Source: Roseofilum acuticapitatum BLCC-M154 (GTDB lineage: Bacteria; Cyanobacteriota; Cyanobacteriia; Cyanobacteriales; Desertifilaceae). From it: a DNA stretch of 64,000 nucleotides. The translations under genes were made by a program, and so were the position numbers. This document shows positions 10,150 to 18,992 of this stretch, piece by piece; position 1 is the stretch's first letter, and each line of letters begins with the position of its first letter. Under the pieces are notes generated by a model. It was not told the origin of the DNA and did no database searches. It saw only the letters and a program-made list of their open reading frames with translations. The stretch is taken from NCBI RefSeq assembly GCF_030068475.1, contig NZ_JAQOSP010000147.1, forward strand, positions 23,867-87,866, in the 5' to 3' direction.

Positions 10150-10512
10150 CTAACTGTTTGCCGCTTCAGGGGCAACAGCTACTGTAATATGACAGGTGGG
10201 TTTACGAATTTGATAAGCCCGTCCTTGGGCCCGAGGGCGAAAGCGCTTGAGAACTGGGCCAGCGTCAGCAACGGCTGTGCTAATCACTAGGCTTCCAGGG
10301 TCTAATCCTTGGTTATGTTCGGCATTCGCCACGGCCGAGCGCAACACCTTTAAGACGGGTTGACAGGCACGGTAGGGCATGAATTCGAGGATGATTAGTG
10401 CATCCCGATAGGTTTTTCCCCGAATTTGGTCTAATACTCGACGGACTTTATGGGGAGACATGCGGATGTACCGTGCGATCGCACGAGTTTCTACAGAAGT
10501 ATCGATTGCCAT
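10150..10512 (-). CDS. rplV: 50S ribosomal protein L22
   Basis: L22 lines the exit tunnel with its long beta-hairpin. The core [20 protein letters not shown] and the hairpin [19 protein letters not shown] are clear. I choose the ATG at 10512 ([13 protein letters not shown], 120 aa), the usual cyanobacterial start. An in-frame TTG eight codons upstream would add MTQDERKT, which is not family-like. An AGGA lies about 13 bp upstream of the chosen ATG. Confidence 0.96.
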   Translation of the reverse strand: MAIDTSVETRAIARYIRMSPHKVRRVLDQIRGKTYRDALIILEFMPYRACQPVLKVLRSAVANAEHNQGLDPGSLVISTAVADAGPVLKRFRPRAQGRAYQIRKPTCHITVAVAPEAANS

Positions 10513-10573
10513 CGTTTTTCTTTCATCCTGAGTCAATAAGGGGGAAACCGATGATTCCTAGGAGGAATATTCA

Positions 10574-10852
10574 TTATCGGCGAGCTTTTTTGTCGCTCTT
10601 TGCATGGCCTCGATAGGTTCGAGTGGGGGCAAATTCTCCTAATTTATGTCCGACCATTTGTTCCGTTACAAATACGGGAACATGCTGGCGGCCATTGTGA
10701 ACAGCAATCGTATGGCCAATCATCTGGGGAACAATGGTGGAGGCTCTTGACCAAGTTTTGATAACTTGTTTTTCGCCTTTATCATTGAGTTTTTCAACTT
10801 TAGTTAACAGATGGTCGGCAACAAACGGGCCTTTTTTTAACGAACGAGCCAT
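10574..10852 (-). CDS. rpsS: 30S ribosomal protein S19
   Basis: S19 lies in the 30S head with S13. The 92-residue protein begins [20 protein letters not shown]. It has the conserved [20 protein letters not shown] and [15 protein letters not shown] segments. It is separated from the upstream rplB by about 100 bp, an unusually large gap in this operon, which contains an A/T-rich heptamer array. Confidence 0.97.
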   Translation of the reverse strand: MARSLKKGPFVADHLLTKVEKLNDKGEKQVIKTWSRASTIVPQMIGHTIAVHNGRQHVPVFVTEQMVGHKLGEFAPTRTYRGHAKSDKKARR

Positions 10853-10920
10853 AAGACTTTGAAGGTTATGTAATCAGGGGAGTCAATCAAAAGATTAAAA
10901 ACCAAAACTAAAAACGATCA

Positions 10921-10948
10921 TTTTTAATTTTTAATTTTTAATTTTTAA
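10921..10948. repeat. heptamer array TTTTTAA x4 inside ribosomal operon
   Basis: Exactly four contiguous copies of the heptamer TTTTTAA lie in the rplB-rpsS spacer, ending 4 bp from the rplB stop codon. Heptameric short tandemly repeated repetitive sequences (STRR) are established in filamentous cyanobacteria. Similar four-unit arrays occur at 28971, 54361 and 60483. On the transcribed strand it reads as A/U-rich RNA with no hairpin, so I do not call it a terminator. Confidence 0.85.
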
Positions 10949-10952
10949 TTGA

Positions 10953-11816
10953 TTAGGCTTGACGACCTCCGCGACCGCGTTTGGAAGTCCGACGGCGACG
11001 GCGCACGATCAGGCGATCGCTGCCTTTATGTTTCTTCCGTGTTTTTGCACCCAAGGCGGGTTTACCCCAGGGGGTTACTGGGCCGCTGCGACCGATGGGA
11101 GCGCGTCCTTCACCACCACCATGGGGGTGATCGACAGGGTTCATGACGCTGCCTCGAACTTGAGGGCGGCGACCTTTCCATCGCGTCCGTCCGGCTTTAC
11201 CGAGGCTGATATTACGGGCTTCCACATTGCCGACTTGGCCAATGGTGGCGTAACACTCTCGACGAACCATTCTGACTTCGGTGGAGGGTAAGCGCAGGGT
11301 CACATAGTCCCCTTCTTTGGCCACGACTTGGGCGGTCGCTCCAGCCGCTCGCACAATTTGCCCCCCTTTACCAGGAACGAGTTCGACGTTATGAACGCTG
11401 GTTCCCAAGGGCATGTTACCCAAGGGCATACAGTTCCCCACTTCGATGGGAACGGTTTCACCGGAAATCACGGTTGTACCTACGGCTAATCCTCTGGGAT
11501 GGAGGATGTAGCGTTTTTCGCCATCGCTGTAAAACAGTAGGGCTAGGCGAGCGTTGCGGTTGGGGTCGTACTCGATCGCCGCGACTTTAGCGGGAATGTT
11601 AAATTTATTCCGCCGAAAATCAACGAGACGATAGCGCCGTTTGTGACCGCCCCCCCGATGGCGACAGGTGATCACCCCTCGGTTATTCCGTCCTTTGACC
11701 CGGTGGTTTTTCTGGATCAGGGATTTTTCTGGCCGATCTTTAGTGATCTCCGCAAAATCGGAAACGCTCTTCTGACGGGTACTTGAGGTATAGGGTTTGT
11801 AGGATCGAATGCCCAT
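10953..11816 (-). CDS. rplB: 50S ribosomal protein L2
   Basis: L2 is one of the most conserved proteins of the large subunit and is needed for subunit association and peptidyl transferase activity. The 287 residues include the OB fold with [18 protein letters not shown] and the SH3-like C-terminal half with the signature [20 protein letters not shown]. The basic tail [17 protein letters not shown] is typical. Confidence 0.98.
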   Translation of the reverse strand: MGIRSYKPYTSSTRQKSVSDFAEITKDRPEKSLIQKNHRVKGRNNRGVITCRHRGGGHKRRYRLVDFRRNKFNIPAKVAAIEYDPNRNARLALLFYSDGEKRYILHPRGLAVGTTVISGETVPIEVGNCMPLGNMPLGTSVHNVELVPGKGGQIVRAAGATAQVVAKEGDYVTLRLPSTEVRMVRRECYATIGQVGNVEARNISLGKAGRTRWKGRRPQVRGSVMNPVDHPHGGGEGRAPIGRSGPVTPWGKPALGAKTRKKHKGSDRLIVRRRRRTSKRGRGGRQA

Positions 11817-11829
11817 AACGGTTCATCAA

Positions 11830-12144
11830 TTAAACTTCTGGGAACAAGGTGATCTGGTCGCCAGGGGATAGGGTAACTATGGCTCTTTTATATTGAGCTT
11901 TGTATCCCGTGAAGCGACCAACACGCCGTTTTTTACGGGGGGCGCGATAGGTGTTGACTTGGGTGACTTTGACCTCAAATAGGCTTTCGATCGCCGCTTT
12001 GATTTGGGGTTTGGTCGCCTGGGGTAGGACTTCAAAGACGTATTTGTTGTCTTCTAAGAGTCGGGTTCCTTTTTCGGTGACGATCGGACGGCGGATCAGG
12101 TCAGGTAGGGCGCGGTTGGCTTCGATGGTTCTATTGCTCACCAT
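11830..12144 (-). CDS. rplW: 50S ribosomal protein L23
   Basis: L23 is at the tunnel exit and is the docking point for trigger factor and SRP. The 104-residue sequence has [20 protein letters not shown] and [20 protein letters not shown] at its core. The start overlaps the 3' end of rplD by 14 bp, so translation is probably coupled. The ATG giving [20 protein letters not shown] matches known cyanobacterial L23 starts. Confidence 0.97.
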   Translation of the reverse strand: MVSNRTIEANRALPDLIRRPIVTEKGTRLLEDNKYVFEVLPQATKPQIKAAIESLFEVKVTQVNTYRAPRKKRRVGRFTGYKAQYKRAIVTLSPGDQITLFPEV

Positions 12145-12766
12145 AGACCTCCTGAATTTTTTCGAGAGCGGAACCGGTAGCTATGATTTTGTCTGCATTG
12201 AGGATGTCGTAGACGTTGAGTTGTTCGGCCAGAATTAGCCGCACTCTGGGGACATTACGGGCAGACAAATAAAGATTTTCATGGCGTTCGGGGATGATGA
12301 GCAGCACTTTGTCTTCTGCTGCGGCTCCCCAACGGGCGATCGCCTCTAACAATTCTTTGGTTTTCGGCCGAGGTAAGTTATCGCCGAATTCTTCGACCAC
12401 AATTAAGTCATCGGTTCTTCCCATTAAGGCGGTGGTTAAGGCCAAGCGCCGCTCTTTGCGGTTCATCTTGGTTTCGTAACTTCTGGGTTTGGGCCCGAAG
12501 ATTACCCCACCTCCCCGCCACAGGGGAGAACGAATGGAACCTGCTCTAGCGCGACCGGTTCCTTTTTGCCGCCAAGGTTTGCGTCCGCCCCCTCTGACTT
12601 CAGCGCGGGTTTTGCTGCAAGCGTTTCCTTGGCGGGCATTATTAAGTTGACGCACGAGGGCGCGGTGGACAATGTGAGCGCTTGTTTCTTCTTTGGCGAC
12701 CTTGAGTTCAAGGTCGGCCATGCCTACCTCTGACCCTTGCCAGTCTTTCCTTACGCAACTAACCAT
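12131..12766 (-). CDS. rplD: 50S ribosomal protein L4
   Basis: L4 reaches into the exit tunnel with a long loop. In E. coli it represses the S10 operon by binding the leader. The 211-residue sequence starts [20 protein letters not shown], has the loop region [19 protein letters not shown] and [19 protein letters not shown], then the globular C-terminus. Its 3' end overlaps rplW by 14 bp. The structured leader upstream of rplC makes L4 one candidate for autoregulation here, but nothing in the sequence proves that. Confidence 0.97.
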   Translation of the reverse strand: MVSCVRKDWQGSEVGMADLELKVAKEETSAHIVHRALVRQLNNARQGNACSKTRAEVRGGGRKPWRQKGTGRARAGSIRSPLWRGGGVIFGPKPRSYETKMNRKERRLALTTALMGRTDDLIVVEEFGDNLPRPKTKELLEAIARWGAAAEDKVLLIIPERHENLYLSARNVPRVRLILAEQLNVYDILNADKIIATGSALEKIQEVYGEQ

Positions 12767-12836
12767 AGTTTCGATCTTTCCTTTTCTACTTGCTTTGATC
12801 CTTTGGATAGAGAGAAGCCCTCTCTTTCTTTATGGA

Positions 12837-13487
12837 TCAGCCGCCCACTTGATTAGCTGGAGCAATACTCAGGAGCGTTCCGGGTTTGCCAGGAACTGAA
12901 CCTTTGATCAGCAGTAAGTTGCGATCGGCATCTACCCGCACAACGGTTAGTTTGCGAATCGTGATTTGGGCATTACCTTTGCGCCCTGCCATTCTTTTTC
13001 CTGGATAAATTCTTCCAGGGGTGGTTCCTGCTCCTGTCGATCCAGGAAGGCGGTGATTTTTTGAACCGTGGGACATGGGCCCCCGACGGAAGTTATGACG
13101 CTTTTGATAACCGGTAAACCCGCGACCGATACTGTTCCCCACTACATCGACCAACTGGCCTTCTGTAAAGAAGTCGGCTTTGAGTTCTTGACCGAGTTCA
13201 TAGCTGCTGACGGTATCGCTGCGATATTCTCGCAGATGCCGCAGTCCGGTTTCTCCTGCCACAGCGCCCGATTTTTCTAAGTGCCCGATTTCGGGACGGT
13301 TAAGCCGCCGTTTCGGTACAGTATCATAGCCCAGTTGGATGGCGCTATAGCCATCAGTTTCTGGGGTTTTGATTTGGGTTACGGTGCATGGCCCAGCTTG
13401 CACAACGGTGACCGGAATGGCAATTCCCTCTTCCATGTCGAAGATTTGGGTCATGCCGAGTTTGGTTCCGAGAATACCTACAGACAC
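12837..13487 (-). CDS. rplC: 50S ribosomal protein L3
   Basis: L3 is an assembly initiator of the 50S and reaches the peptidyl transferase centre. It is the first gene of the operon, as in other cyanobacteria where rpsJ is in the str operon. Conserved segments are [16 protein letters not shown] at the start and [20 protein letters not shown] in the middle. I choose the GTG at 13485-13487 (216 aa): it gives the exact family N-terminus and has AAGGAG 12-15 bp upstream. An in-frame TTG at 13520 would add 11 residues and place that Shine-Dalgarno inside the gene. Confidence 0.95.
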   Translation of the reverse strand: MSVGILGTKLGMTQIFDMEEGIAIPVTVVQAGPCTVTQIKTPETDGYSAIQLGYDTVPKRRLNRPEIGHLEKSGAVAGETGLRHLREYRSDTVSSYELGQELKADFFTEGQLVDVVGNSIGRGFTGYQKRHNFRRGPMSHGSKNHRLPGSTGAGTTPGRIYPGKRMAGRKGNAQITIRKLTVVRVDADRNLLLIKGSVPGKPGTLLSIAPANQVGG

Positions 13488-13807
13488 AGGTTGGGTAGTC
13501 TCCTTTTTGTTTACAGACAACGATTTAGTCCCACTCCAAGGGAATGGGAGCGATCTATAATTTTCCCTAACTGTTACTCAGACAAATGCCGGTCTCACTT
13601 CAACAGCAAGACTCAGGCAGTTGGCTGAATTATTTAGATTCGCATTAAGGGGATTAGCCTTAAGACTTTAGACAACCGGCTTTTTCATGACCGGTTCTCG
13701 TTTATAGCGCCTGGACTTAAGCGGGTTAAGGCTCAGTATCCTTTATGGAGACTTGAGTCTCCGCTAAGGGTGACTCATGAAGATGAGCAACCTTAATTTT
13801 GGCGACA
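13488..13807 (-). other. structured 5' leader of the ribosomal operon
   Basis: About 320 nt lie between the promoter and rplC with no gene. Several inverted repeats can be read directly. TAAGG/CCTTA (13765-13769/13791-13795) encloses CTCAT/ATGAG (13774-13778/13783-13787). GGAGACTTGAGTCTCC spans 13747-13762. AGCCTTAA/TTAAGGCT (13656-13663/13726-13733) encloses AACCGG/CCGGTT (13674-13679/13691-13696). This would make the mRNA start with two hairpins and a multi-branched domain, as in autoregulatory r-protein leaders. Whether a ribosomal protein binds it is inference. Confidence 0.6.
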
Positions 13808-13814
13808 ATATACC

Positions 13815-13843
13815 ACTATAGAGTATCTGGCGGTGTTTGTCTA
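13815..13843 (-). promoter_or_regulatory. sigma70-type promoter of the S10-spc-alpha operon
   Basis: On the minus strand TAGACA (13838-13843) is followed after exactly 17 bp by TATAGT (13815-13820). These are one mismatch from TTGACA and one from TATAAT. The expected start site is near 13808, about 320 nt upstream of the rplC GTG. No other comparably good promoter was seen in the rest of the operon, so this one may drive the whole cluster. Confidence 0.75.
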
Positions 13844-14025
13844 GAGTGATTCGATCTTTTTTTTGGGGTGGGGGGCGATCGGCTATCTGCTATTATGTTC
13901 AATTTTACAATGAAAGCCAAACCCTACGATAAAGGTTGATTTCGTTAGTAAGCAAGGAATTGCCAACAGTCGGAACGGGTTAAGACGTAAATCTATTTTA
14001 GAATCAGCACAGGTAATTTATGGAC

Positions 14026-14322
14026 TCAGTTTTCTTGCTCTGTAGTCTGTTCAGCCGCTTCTAATTGCTCTAATCGCCGTTGCACTTCTGCTAAGGATAA
14101 TGTCCCTTCTCGTTTACCTCGTTGACGAGAGCGATCGAGATAGTCCATAAATTCTTGATTTTGTGAGAGTGCTAAGACTTCTCCTTGAAATTCATCGACT
14201 TCTCCAAAGAAATAGTAAGGTTTTCCATCCTTACAGATCACGACATTGTGGCGATCGCCTAACTGTGCAAAAAAATCTTGTACAGTGAGATCGCACTCTT
14301 CTAGATTAATGGTTTCAATCAT
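14026..14322 (-). CDS. putative antitoxin of a RelE/ParE-type module
   Basis: A 98-residue acidic protein, MIETINLEECDLTVQDFFAQ onward. It has a Phd/YefM-like short beta segment (NVVICKDGKPYYFFGEVDEF) and a C-terminal charged helix ending QLEAAEQTTEQEN. Size, charge and position suggest the antidote of the adjacent toxin; I do not recognise an exact family. Its ATG overlaps the toxin stop by 4 bp (ATGA), so the toxin gene comes first, the reverse of the usual antitoxin-toxin order. It is the last gene of the operon that starts with the STAND NTPase at 17245. Confidence 0.65.
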   Translation of the reverse strand: MIETINLEECDLTVQDFFAQLGDRHNVVICKDGKPYYFFGEVDEFQGEVLALSQNQEFMDYLDRSRQRGKREGTLSLAEVQRRLEQLEAAEQTTEQEN

Positions 14323-14624
14323 AACTCGATCTCCTCCGTGCCAATAAACAGTTTATTATGGTCTTTGAATCCAATAGCAATAATATAGACAATTTTAACG
14401 CTGTTATCTTCAATATCATAAAATACTCGAAACTTTCCTACCCTCAATTCCCAAGTTGCCAGAGGATTGTCTTGTAGGGGTTTGCGGTTGCGAGTTTCCA
14501 GGTTAGGCTCATAGCAGAGTTGAGTCGATATTGCCTCCAAGATAATATTTCGGTCTCGTGCTGTAAACCCTTGCAGGTGTTCCCATGCATCAGGTGTAAA
14601 CTCTAATTCAAATGCCATATCCAT
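14319..14624 (-). CDS. RelE/ParE-superfamily toxin
   Basis: A 101-residue protein with the fold signature of RelE/ParE toxins: an N-terminal helix pair (FTPDAWEHLQGFTARDRNII), a central RNRKPLQ segment, then the strands WELRVGKFRVFYDIE and VKIVYIIAIGFKDHNKLF. Members either cleave mRNA on the ribosome or poison gyrase; sequence alone does not decide. I choose the ATG that overlaps the TAA of the upstream STAND gene by one base (TAATG at 14622-14626). The alternative start at 14642 would lie inside that gene. This overlap means translational coupling to the STAND protein. Confidence 0.75.
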   Translation of the reverse strand: MDMAFELEFTPDAWEHLQGFTARDRNIILEAISTQLCYEPNLETRNRKPLQDNPLATWELRVGKFRVFYDIEDNSVKIVYIIAIGFKDHNKLFIGTEEIEL

Positions 14625-17245
14625 TATTCTATAAACCCGCATTCCCTAATCTTTGATTGTAGCGCCTGGCACTCTTCAGGAAGGGGGATACCCACTTTGG
14701 TGGCTAACGCCTCGGCTTGGTAACAATAACTCAGGGCAAGGTCTAGATTGCCCAATGCTTGATGGAGTAAGGCAAAGTTTTTGAGAATGTAGACTTTATT
14801 TTTAGCATCACCGATATCAGTAGCAATATTCAAGGCAGCTTGCAAGGTTTCCTCTGCTTCTGAATAGGATTCCAGTTGGATTAAAGCTTCTCCTAGGTTA
14901 GACAGTGCTGTTGCTTCTCCAGAGCGATCGCCAATTTCTCTAGTTATAGCTAAATATTGTTCAAAATACTGTTTAGCTTCTAAGTATTCTCCAAGAGAAC
15001 CACAGACAGCCCCTAGATTACCAAATGCCCTTCCTTCACCGCAGCGATCGCCAATTTCTCTAGCCATAACTAAATGCTGCTGATGATACTCTCTTGCCTG
15101 TTGGTATTGTTCTAGAGCATAGTAGATAGCTCCCAAATTTCCCAGTGCCCCTTCTTCAGCATAGCGATCGCCAATTTCCCTAGTAATCGATAAACACTTT
15201 TGAAAATAGTCGTTTGCCTGTTGGTATTGTTCTAGAGAATAATATACAAGTCCTAGATTACCTAGGGATCTCCCTTCTCTAGAGCGATCGCCATTTTCCC
15301 TGGCAATGGCTAAATCCTGTTCATGAAAATCTAGTGCCCTGTCATATTGTCCTAGGGAATAGTACACAAGTCCGAGATTACCTAGCGCTTTCCCTTCTCT
15401 AGAGCGATCGCCATTTTCCCTGGCAATGGCTAAATGCTGCTGATGAAAATCTAGTGCCTTGTCATATTGTGCTAGATTGTAGTATGCAGAACCTAAATTC
15501 TCATAACAAATCATATCTTCTTTAGGGGTTAATTTTCCTAAGAGGCTTTTATAAACTTCTATTTGTTCCCAATAATATCCTAAATCTCCAAGTCTAGACC
15601 CTAAATTAATGATTTGCCAAGCCTTTTCCCAATCGCCTAGTTGAGAAAAATGATAAAAACTCTCCAAGTATCCTTGCAACTTTTCTAAATGACTTGCACC
15701 GGGTTTAGGTTGATACTCAGTTAACCACATTTGAGCAGCAGCATACTCTACTTGTTTCCAATTTTCCTCTTCTTGTAGAGATTCTACAGCAACCCCACGA
15801 ATTAGATAATGTTGCTGCAATAGCCCCTCTGTCCGTGTTTCCTGCACCAATGCTCGCAACTGCAAGAGTTGCAATGCTTGCCACGTTGTATCCTCTCCCC
15901 ACTCTCTTCCCATCGCCAAATAAAATGACTCTTCCACCGGTTTCCGATAGACTGCTCCTCGCACCAATAAGCAATAAGCAACTCTTTGATCTTTCTTCAA
16001 TCGGGATAACACCTCTCTTACCCGTTCTTTTACACTTTGCTCCAACGTTTGATGTCGATTGTTAGAATCTTCCTCAGTAAAACTCTTACCAAACTTTCGC
16101 CAATACCGCTTGACATTCCCTTGAAACGGTTTAGCCAACAGTTCACTAACCACTACTTCAATAACTAAAGGATGTCCTTCAAACGCTCTCCCTATTTGCT
16201 GGAGATAGCCCAAACTCTCCTCATCTTCCGGGAAATCAATCCCCTTATTCTCAAACCACTGGCGAAATAACTGCTGCTGTTCCATTTCCTCTAACCCTTC
16301 CAAACATTCCTCCTGCCAAAAATGATGCTGTTTACATTGCTCAAACTGAGTTAACCTATCCTGAGACGTGATTATCACTCGACTCTCACAACTCTCCCCC
16401 ACCAACAGCGCCTCAAACAACCGCCACCATCCCTCATCCGCAAACACACTATCCACCATTCGCCCCGTTTTCGACTGCAACAGTTTTTCCATGGAGTCAA
16501 ACAGCAACAAATACCCTTCCTTCCGCAACTTCGCCACCACCTGATTAAACCCCTGTTGGCTTGGCGTTTGTGGGGGTAGGGGTTTCCCTGTCAACGTCTC
16601 CCAGAACTGGACTATAAAGCCGTCAAACCCCTGTTGCCAGCTCCCATCATCAAAATTGATCCGAATCGGTTTTAACCCCGTCTGAGCCAATTCTGTGACC
16701 GCTATACATTCCGCCAGCGCCGTCTTCCCCTGCCCCGTAATCCCGGTTACGATTAAAATCCGGCACTCTCCCCTGAGACTCTCCCCCAGTCTGCCACTCT
16801 CCTCCCGTCCCACCCAAGTCTGGGGACTGTAAGCATAGGGGTTGAGCCGAAACTCACGAGGCGCTGGCGTTTCTGTTTTGTTCTCTGAGCTTTCCCCAGT
16901 CTGTTCTGTCTTATATCCTGCCTCTTCCAACCAAGTTGGTATATCCTCCCAATTCTTCAGCACGCCCTCTTCTTTATCCAACATCACCTCAACATAGCGA
17001 TAGAGTCCCTTAGATAAAGCATCTCTAACGGTTCCTACCTTAACCCCTCGCGCCTCAGCTATCTCCTCTGGAGACTTCCACAATAACAACCCTCTAAGGT
17101 CGCACTGCTCTATAGGCGTTAAAGTTTTGCGCTGATGAGGCAAATAGTTTTGCTTGGCTTCCCTCAATTTCTCACATAAAGTCTCTAGGTTCCACTGCTG
17201 CACCGCTTCTGTAAAGAGCTTATGGGATGGCGTTTTCGAGGACAT
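14624..17245 (-). CDS. STAND NTPase with N-terminal helical/HTH domain and TPR repeats
   Basis: An 873-residue signal-transducing ATPase. The N-terminal 95 residues have an HTH-like segment (SPEEIAEARGVKVGTVRDAL) resembling the N-terminal domains found in front of cyanobacterial STAND proteins. An NB-ARC-type module follows, with Walker A GITGQGKTAL (residues 168-177), Walker B YLLLFDS (D250) and sensor-1-like RVIITSQDRL. Residues from about 560 onward form TPRs with a 40-residue period, several nearly identical in DNA. Such proteins oligomerise on ligand binding. No catalytic effector domain is visible in this chain. The next gene, coupled by a one-base overlap, is a RelE/ParE toxin, which suggests the effector acts in trans (inference). 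Confidence 0.85.
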   Translation of the reverse strand: MSSKTPSHKLFTEAVQQWNLETLCEKLREAKQNYLPHQRKTLTPIEQCDLRGLLLWKSPEEIAEARGVKVGTVRDALSKGLYRYVEVMLDKEEGVLKNWEDIPTWLEEAGYKTEQTGESSENKTETPAPREFRLNPYAYSPQTWVGREESGRLGESLRGECRILIVTGITGQGKTALAECIAVTELAQTGLKPIRINFDDGSWQQGFDGFIVQFWETLTGKPLPPQTPSQQGFNQVVAKLRKEGYLLLFDSMEKLLQSKTGRMVDSVFADEGWWRLFEALLVGESCESRVIITSQDRLTQFEQCKQHHFWQEECLEGLEEMEQQQLFRQWFENKGIDFPEDEESLGYLQQIGRAFEGHPLVIEVVVSELLAKPFQGNVKRYWRKFGKSFTEEDSNNRHQTLEQSVKERVREVLSRLKKDQRVAYCLLVRGAVYRKPVEESFYLAMGREWGEDTTWQALQLLQLRALVQETRTEGLLQQHYLIRGVAVESLQEEENWKQVEYAAAQMWLTEYQPKPGASHLEKLQGYLESFYHFSQLGDWEKAWQIINLGSRLGDLGYYWEQIEVYKSLLGKLTPKEDMICYENLGSAYYNLAQYDKALDFHQQHLAIARENGDRSREGKALGNLGLVYYSLGQYDRALDFHEQDLAIARENGDRSREGRSLGNLGLVYYSLEQYQQANDYFQKCLSITREIGDRYAEEGALGNLGAIYYALEQYQQAREYHQQHLVMAREIGDRCGEGRAFGNLGAVCGSLGEYLEAKQYFEQYLAITREIGDRSGEATALSNLGEALIQLESYSEAEETLQAALNIATDIGDAKNKVYILKNFALLHQALGNLDLALSYCYQAEALATKVGIPLPEECQALQSKIRECGFIE

Positions 17246-17800
17246 CTTCTGAAAAACCCGATCAAAATCCTAACTCAAATCCTAACCTAAATTGAGGTAA
17301 TCGACGAGAAAAGTTAGGAAATGCATCTGTAGATACCTTTTTTTATCGGCTTTAGGGTGGACATATCTAATCAATTTATGGACTCAAGCACCATGAAAAA
17401 AAGATCTGAAAAAATCGAAAGTCAACCTAAAGCACACCATCTGATACAATCGATGGAAGACGTGGAAACGGTGATGAGTATTGACCCCAAACGGCAAATG
17501 GTGCAAGCTGTATCCCCTGTTCCTTCAGGAGTTAATTCAGAATTATCTTTACTCCTACATCTAGAGTTTTTTCTGCTTCTTTGCTTACATTTGTTGGTTT
17601 TATGTCAATTGAAGCGGCGCTAAATGAGGGTCATAAGAAGCCGGTTTCTGTATCCTAAAAATGGAGCTGAAAGAGTGGGTATTTGAATCAGGGGACTGAT
17701 GGCTGGGGCGATCGCTCCCCGGCTTGAATCCATCCCCCCACGGGAAAAATGCCGAACTCACGTTAAAATAAACCAGGATTACATCAGGTCAGGTGAGAGT
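17246..17800. other. divergent intergenic region between STAND operon and ndhN
   Basis: A 555-bp stretch between the divergently read STAND gene (minus) and ndhN (plus). It contains one weak candidate small gene (17357-17623, listed separately). I see no tRNA, no clear rho-independent terminator and no consensus -35/-10 pair. The ndhN side carries AGGTGAGAGT directly before its ATG. Confidence 0.4.
17357..17623 (+). CDS. uncertain small hypothetical protein
   Basis: A possible 88-codon gene starting at GTG, or 15 codons later at an ATG giving MKKRSEKIESQPKAHH. The first half is polar and the last 25 residues are leucine-rich (LSLLLHLEFFLLLCLHLLVL), so it could be a small tail-anchored membrane protein. 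No family is recognised. No convincing ribosome-binding site precedes the GTG. It may equally be non-coding. Confidence 0.25.
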   Translation: MDISNQFMDSSTMKKRSEKIESQPKAHHLIQSMEDVETVMSIDPKRQMVQAVSPVPSGVNSELSLLLHLEFFLLLCLHLLVLCQLKRR

Positions 17801-18277
17801 ATGGCACTAATTATCACGGGTAAGAAGCTCATTCGAGACTTAGAAAGCGAAGGCGCACTGGGCATGTATGTGCCACTAGAAGGAGGAGAGGAAGGACGCT
17901 ATATCCGCCGCGTAAGAGCAGCAGGTTATACAGCACTATCCCTTGATGCACGAGGGTTCGGAGATTTATCAGCTTATTTAACGGGAGTGCATGGAGTACG
18001 GCCTGCCCATCTGGGTAAAAAGAGCAGTGGTAAAAAAGCGGCTGTGGGTGATGTCTATTTTATTCCACCGATTATTCAAACCCAGGTCGCTCAACTGCCT
18101 CCAAAGTCAAAAGGGCTACTGTTGTGGATTATCGAAGGCCATATTCTATCGTCAGAAGAACTCGGTTATCTAGCGACGTTGCCCAGTTTACAGCCTAAAG
18201 TAAAAGTAATTGTGGAATTAGGGGGCGATCGCGATGTTCGTTGGCTCCCCCTGAAACAAGCCCTATCAGGTTCCTAG
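17801..18277 (+). CDS. ndhN: NAD(P)H-quinone oxidoreductase subunit N
   Basis: NdhN is a peripheral-arm subunit of the cyanobacterial/chloroplast NDH-1 complex on the thylakoid membrane, which drives cyclic electron flow and respiration with ferredoxin as donor. The 158-residue chain contains YVPLEGGEEGRYIRRVRAAG, HGVRPAHLGKKSSG and LLLWIIEGHILSSEELGYL, all diagnostic. I choose the ATG at 17801 (MALIITGKKLIRDLE), preceded by AGGTGAGAGT. An in-frame ATG at 17699 would add 34 unrelated residues. Confidence 0.95.
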   Translation: MALIITGKKLIRDLESEGALGMYVPLEGGEEGRYIRRVRAAGYTALSLDARGFGDLSAYLTGVHGVRPAHLGKKSSGKKAAVGDVYFIPPIIQTQVAQLPPKSKGLLLWIIEGHILSSEELGYLATLPSLQPKVKVIVELGGDRDVRWLPLKQALSGS

Positions 18278-18317
18278 CATTACCTGCTCATAACCCTATA
18301 TCAAGGAGATCGCATCG

Positions 18318-18941
18318 ATGGCAGAAGAGATTCTCAGAAACCGCGACTATACTCTGATTATCGATAAAAGTAATAGTATGTCGCTGCAAGATCAGCCTGA
18401 AGGTAAAAGTCGGTGGCAAGCGGCCCAAGAGTCTACATTTAAGGTAGCCCAATTCTGTGAAAAACTCGATCCAGATGGGATTACGGTTTATTTGTTTGCT
18501 GCTAACTTCCGCCGCTATGATAATGTCACGGCTAGTAAGGTAGAGCAAATCTTCCAGGAAAATACTCCTTCTGGAATCACTAAGTTCGATCAAGTGCTTG
18601 AACATGCTCTGAATAATTATTTTGAGCGCAAAAGTGCCGGTCAAGCCAAAGAGAACGGGGAAACCTTTTTGGTGATTACGGATGGTATTGAAGGGGAGGA
18701 AGAAAAGAAAGGGGCGATCGCCTTAATTCGAGATGCATCGACTAAAATCGATCGCGATGAAGAGTTGGCGATTTCCTTTATTCAAGTGGGCAAAGATCCC
18801 AAAGTGACGGAGTTTCTCAAGGCTTTAGATGACCGGATGATCGAAGTCGGTGCGAAATTCGACATTGTGGATACTGTTATCATGGAGGAAATGGAGTCCA
18901 TGACCCTGACCGATGTGCTAATGAACGCTATTTATGATTAG
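18318..18941 (+). CDS. VWA-domain protein with MIDAS motif
   Basis: A 207-residue single von Willebrand factor A domain. The metal-ion-dependent adhesion site is visible as DKSNSMS (D16-S18-S20), a later threonine in TPSGITKFD, and the aspartate of VITDGIEG. There is no signal peptide, so it is cytosolic, where VWA proteins often act as scaffolds for AAA ATPases or signalling partners. It begins 40 bp after ndhN and is followed after 51 bp by the repeat-rich protein at 18993, so all three may be co-transcribed. The specific role is unknown. Confidence 0.85.
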   Translation: MAEEILRNRDYTLIIDKSNSMSLQDQPEGKSRWQAAQESTFKVAQFCEKLDPDGITVYLFAANFRRYDNVTASKVEQIFQENTPSGITKFDQVLEHALNNYFERKSAGQAKENGETFLVITDGIEGEEEKKGAIALIRDASTKIDRDEELAISFIQVGKDPKVTEFLKALDDRMIEVGAKFDIVDTVIMEEMESMTLTDVLMNAIYD

Positions 18942-18992
18942 GGTCAAGGGGAAAGTTTAATTTCCTAGAGTATTGGGGAGGTTTGGCAAACC

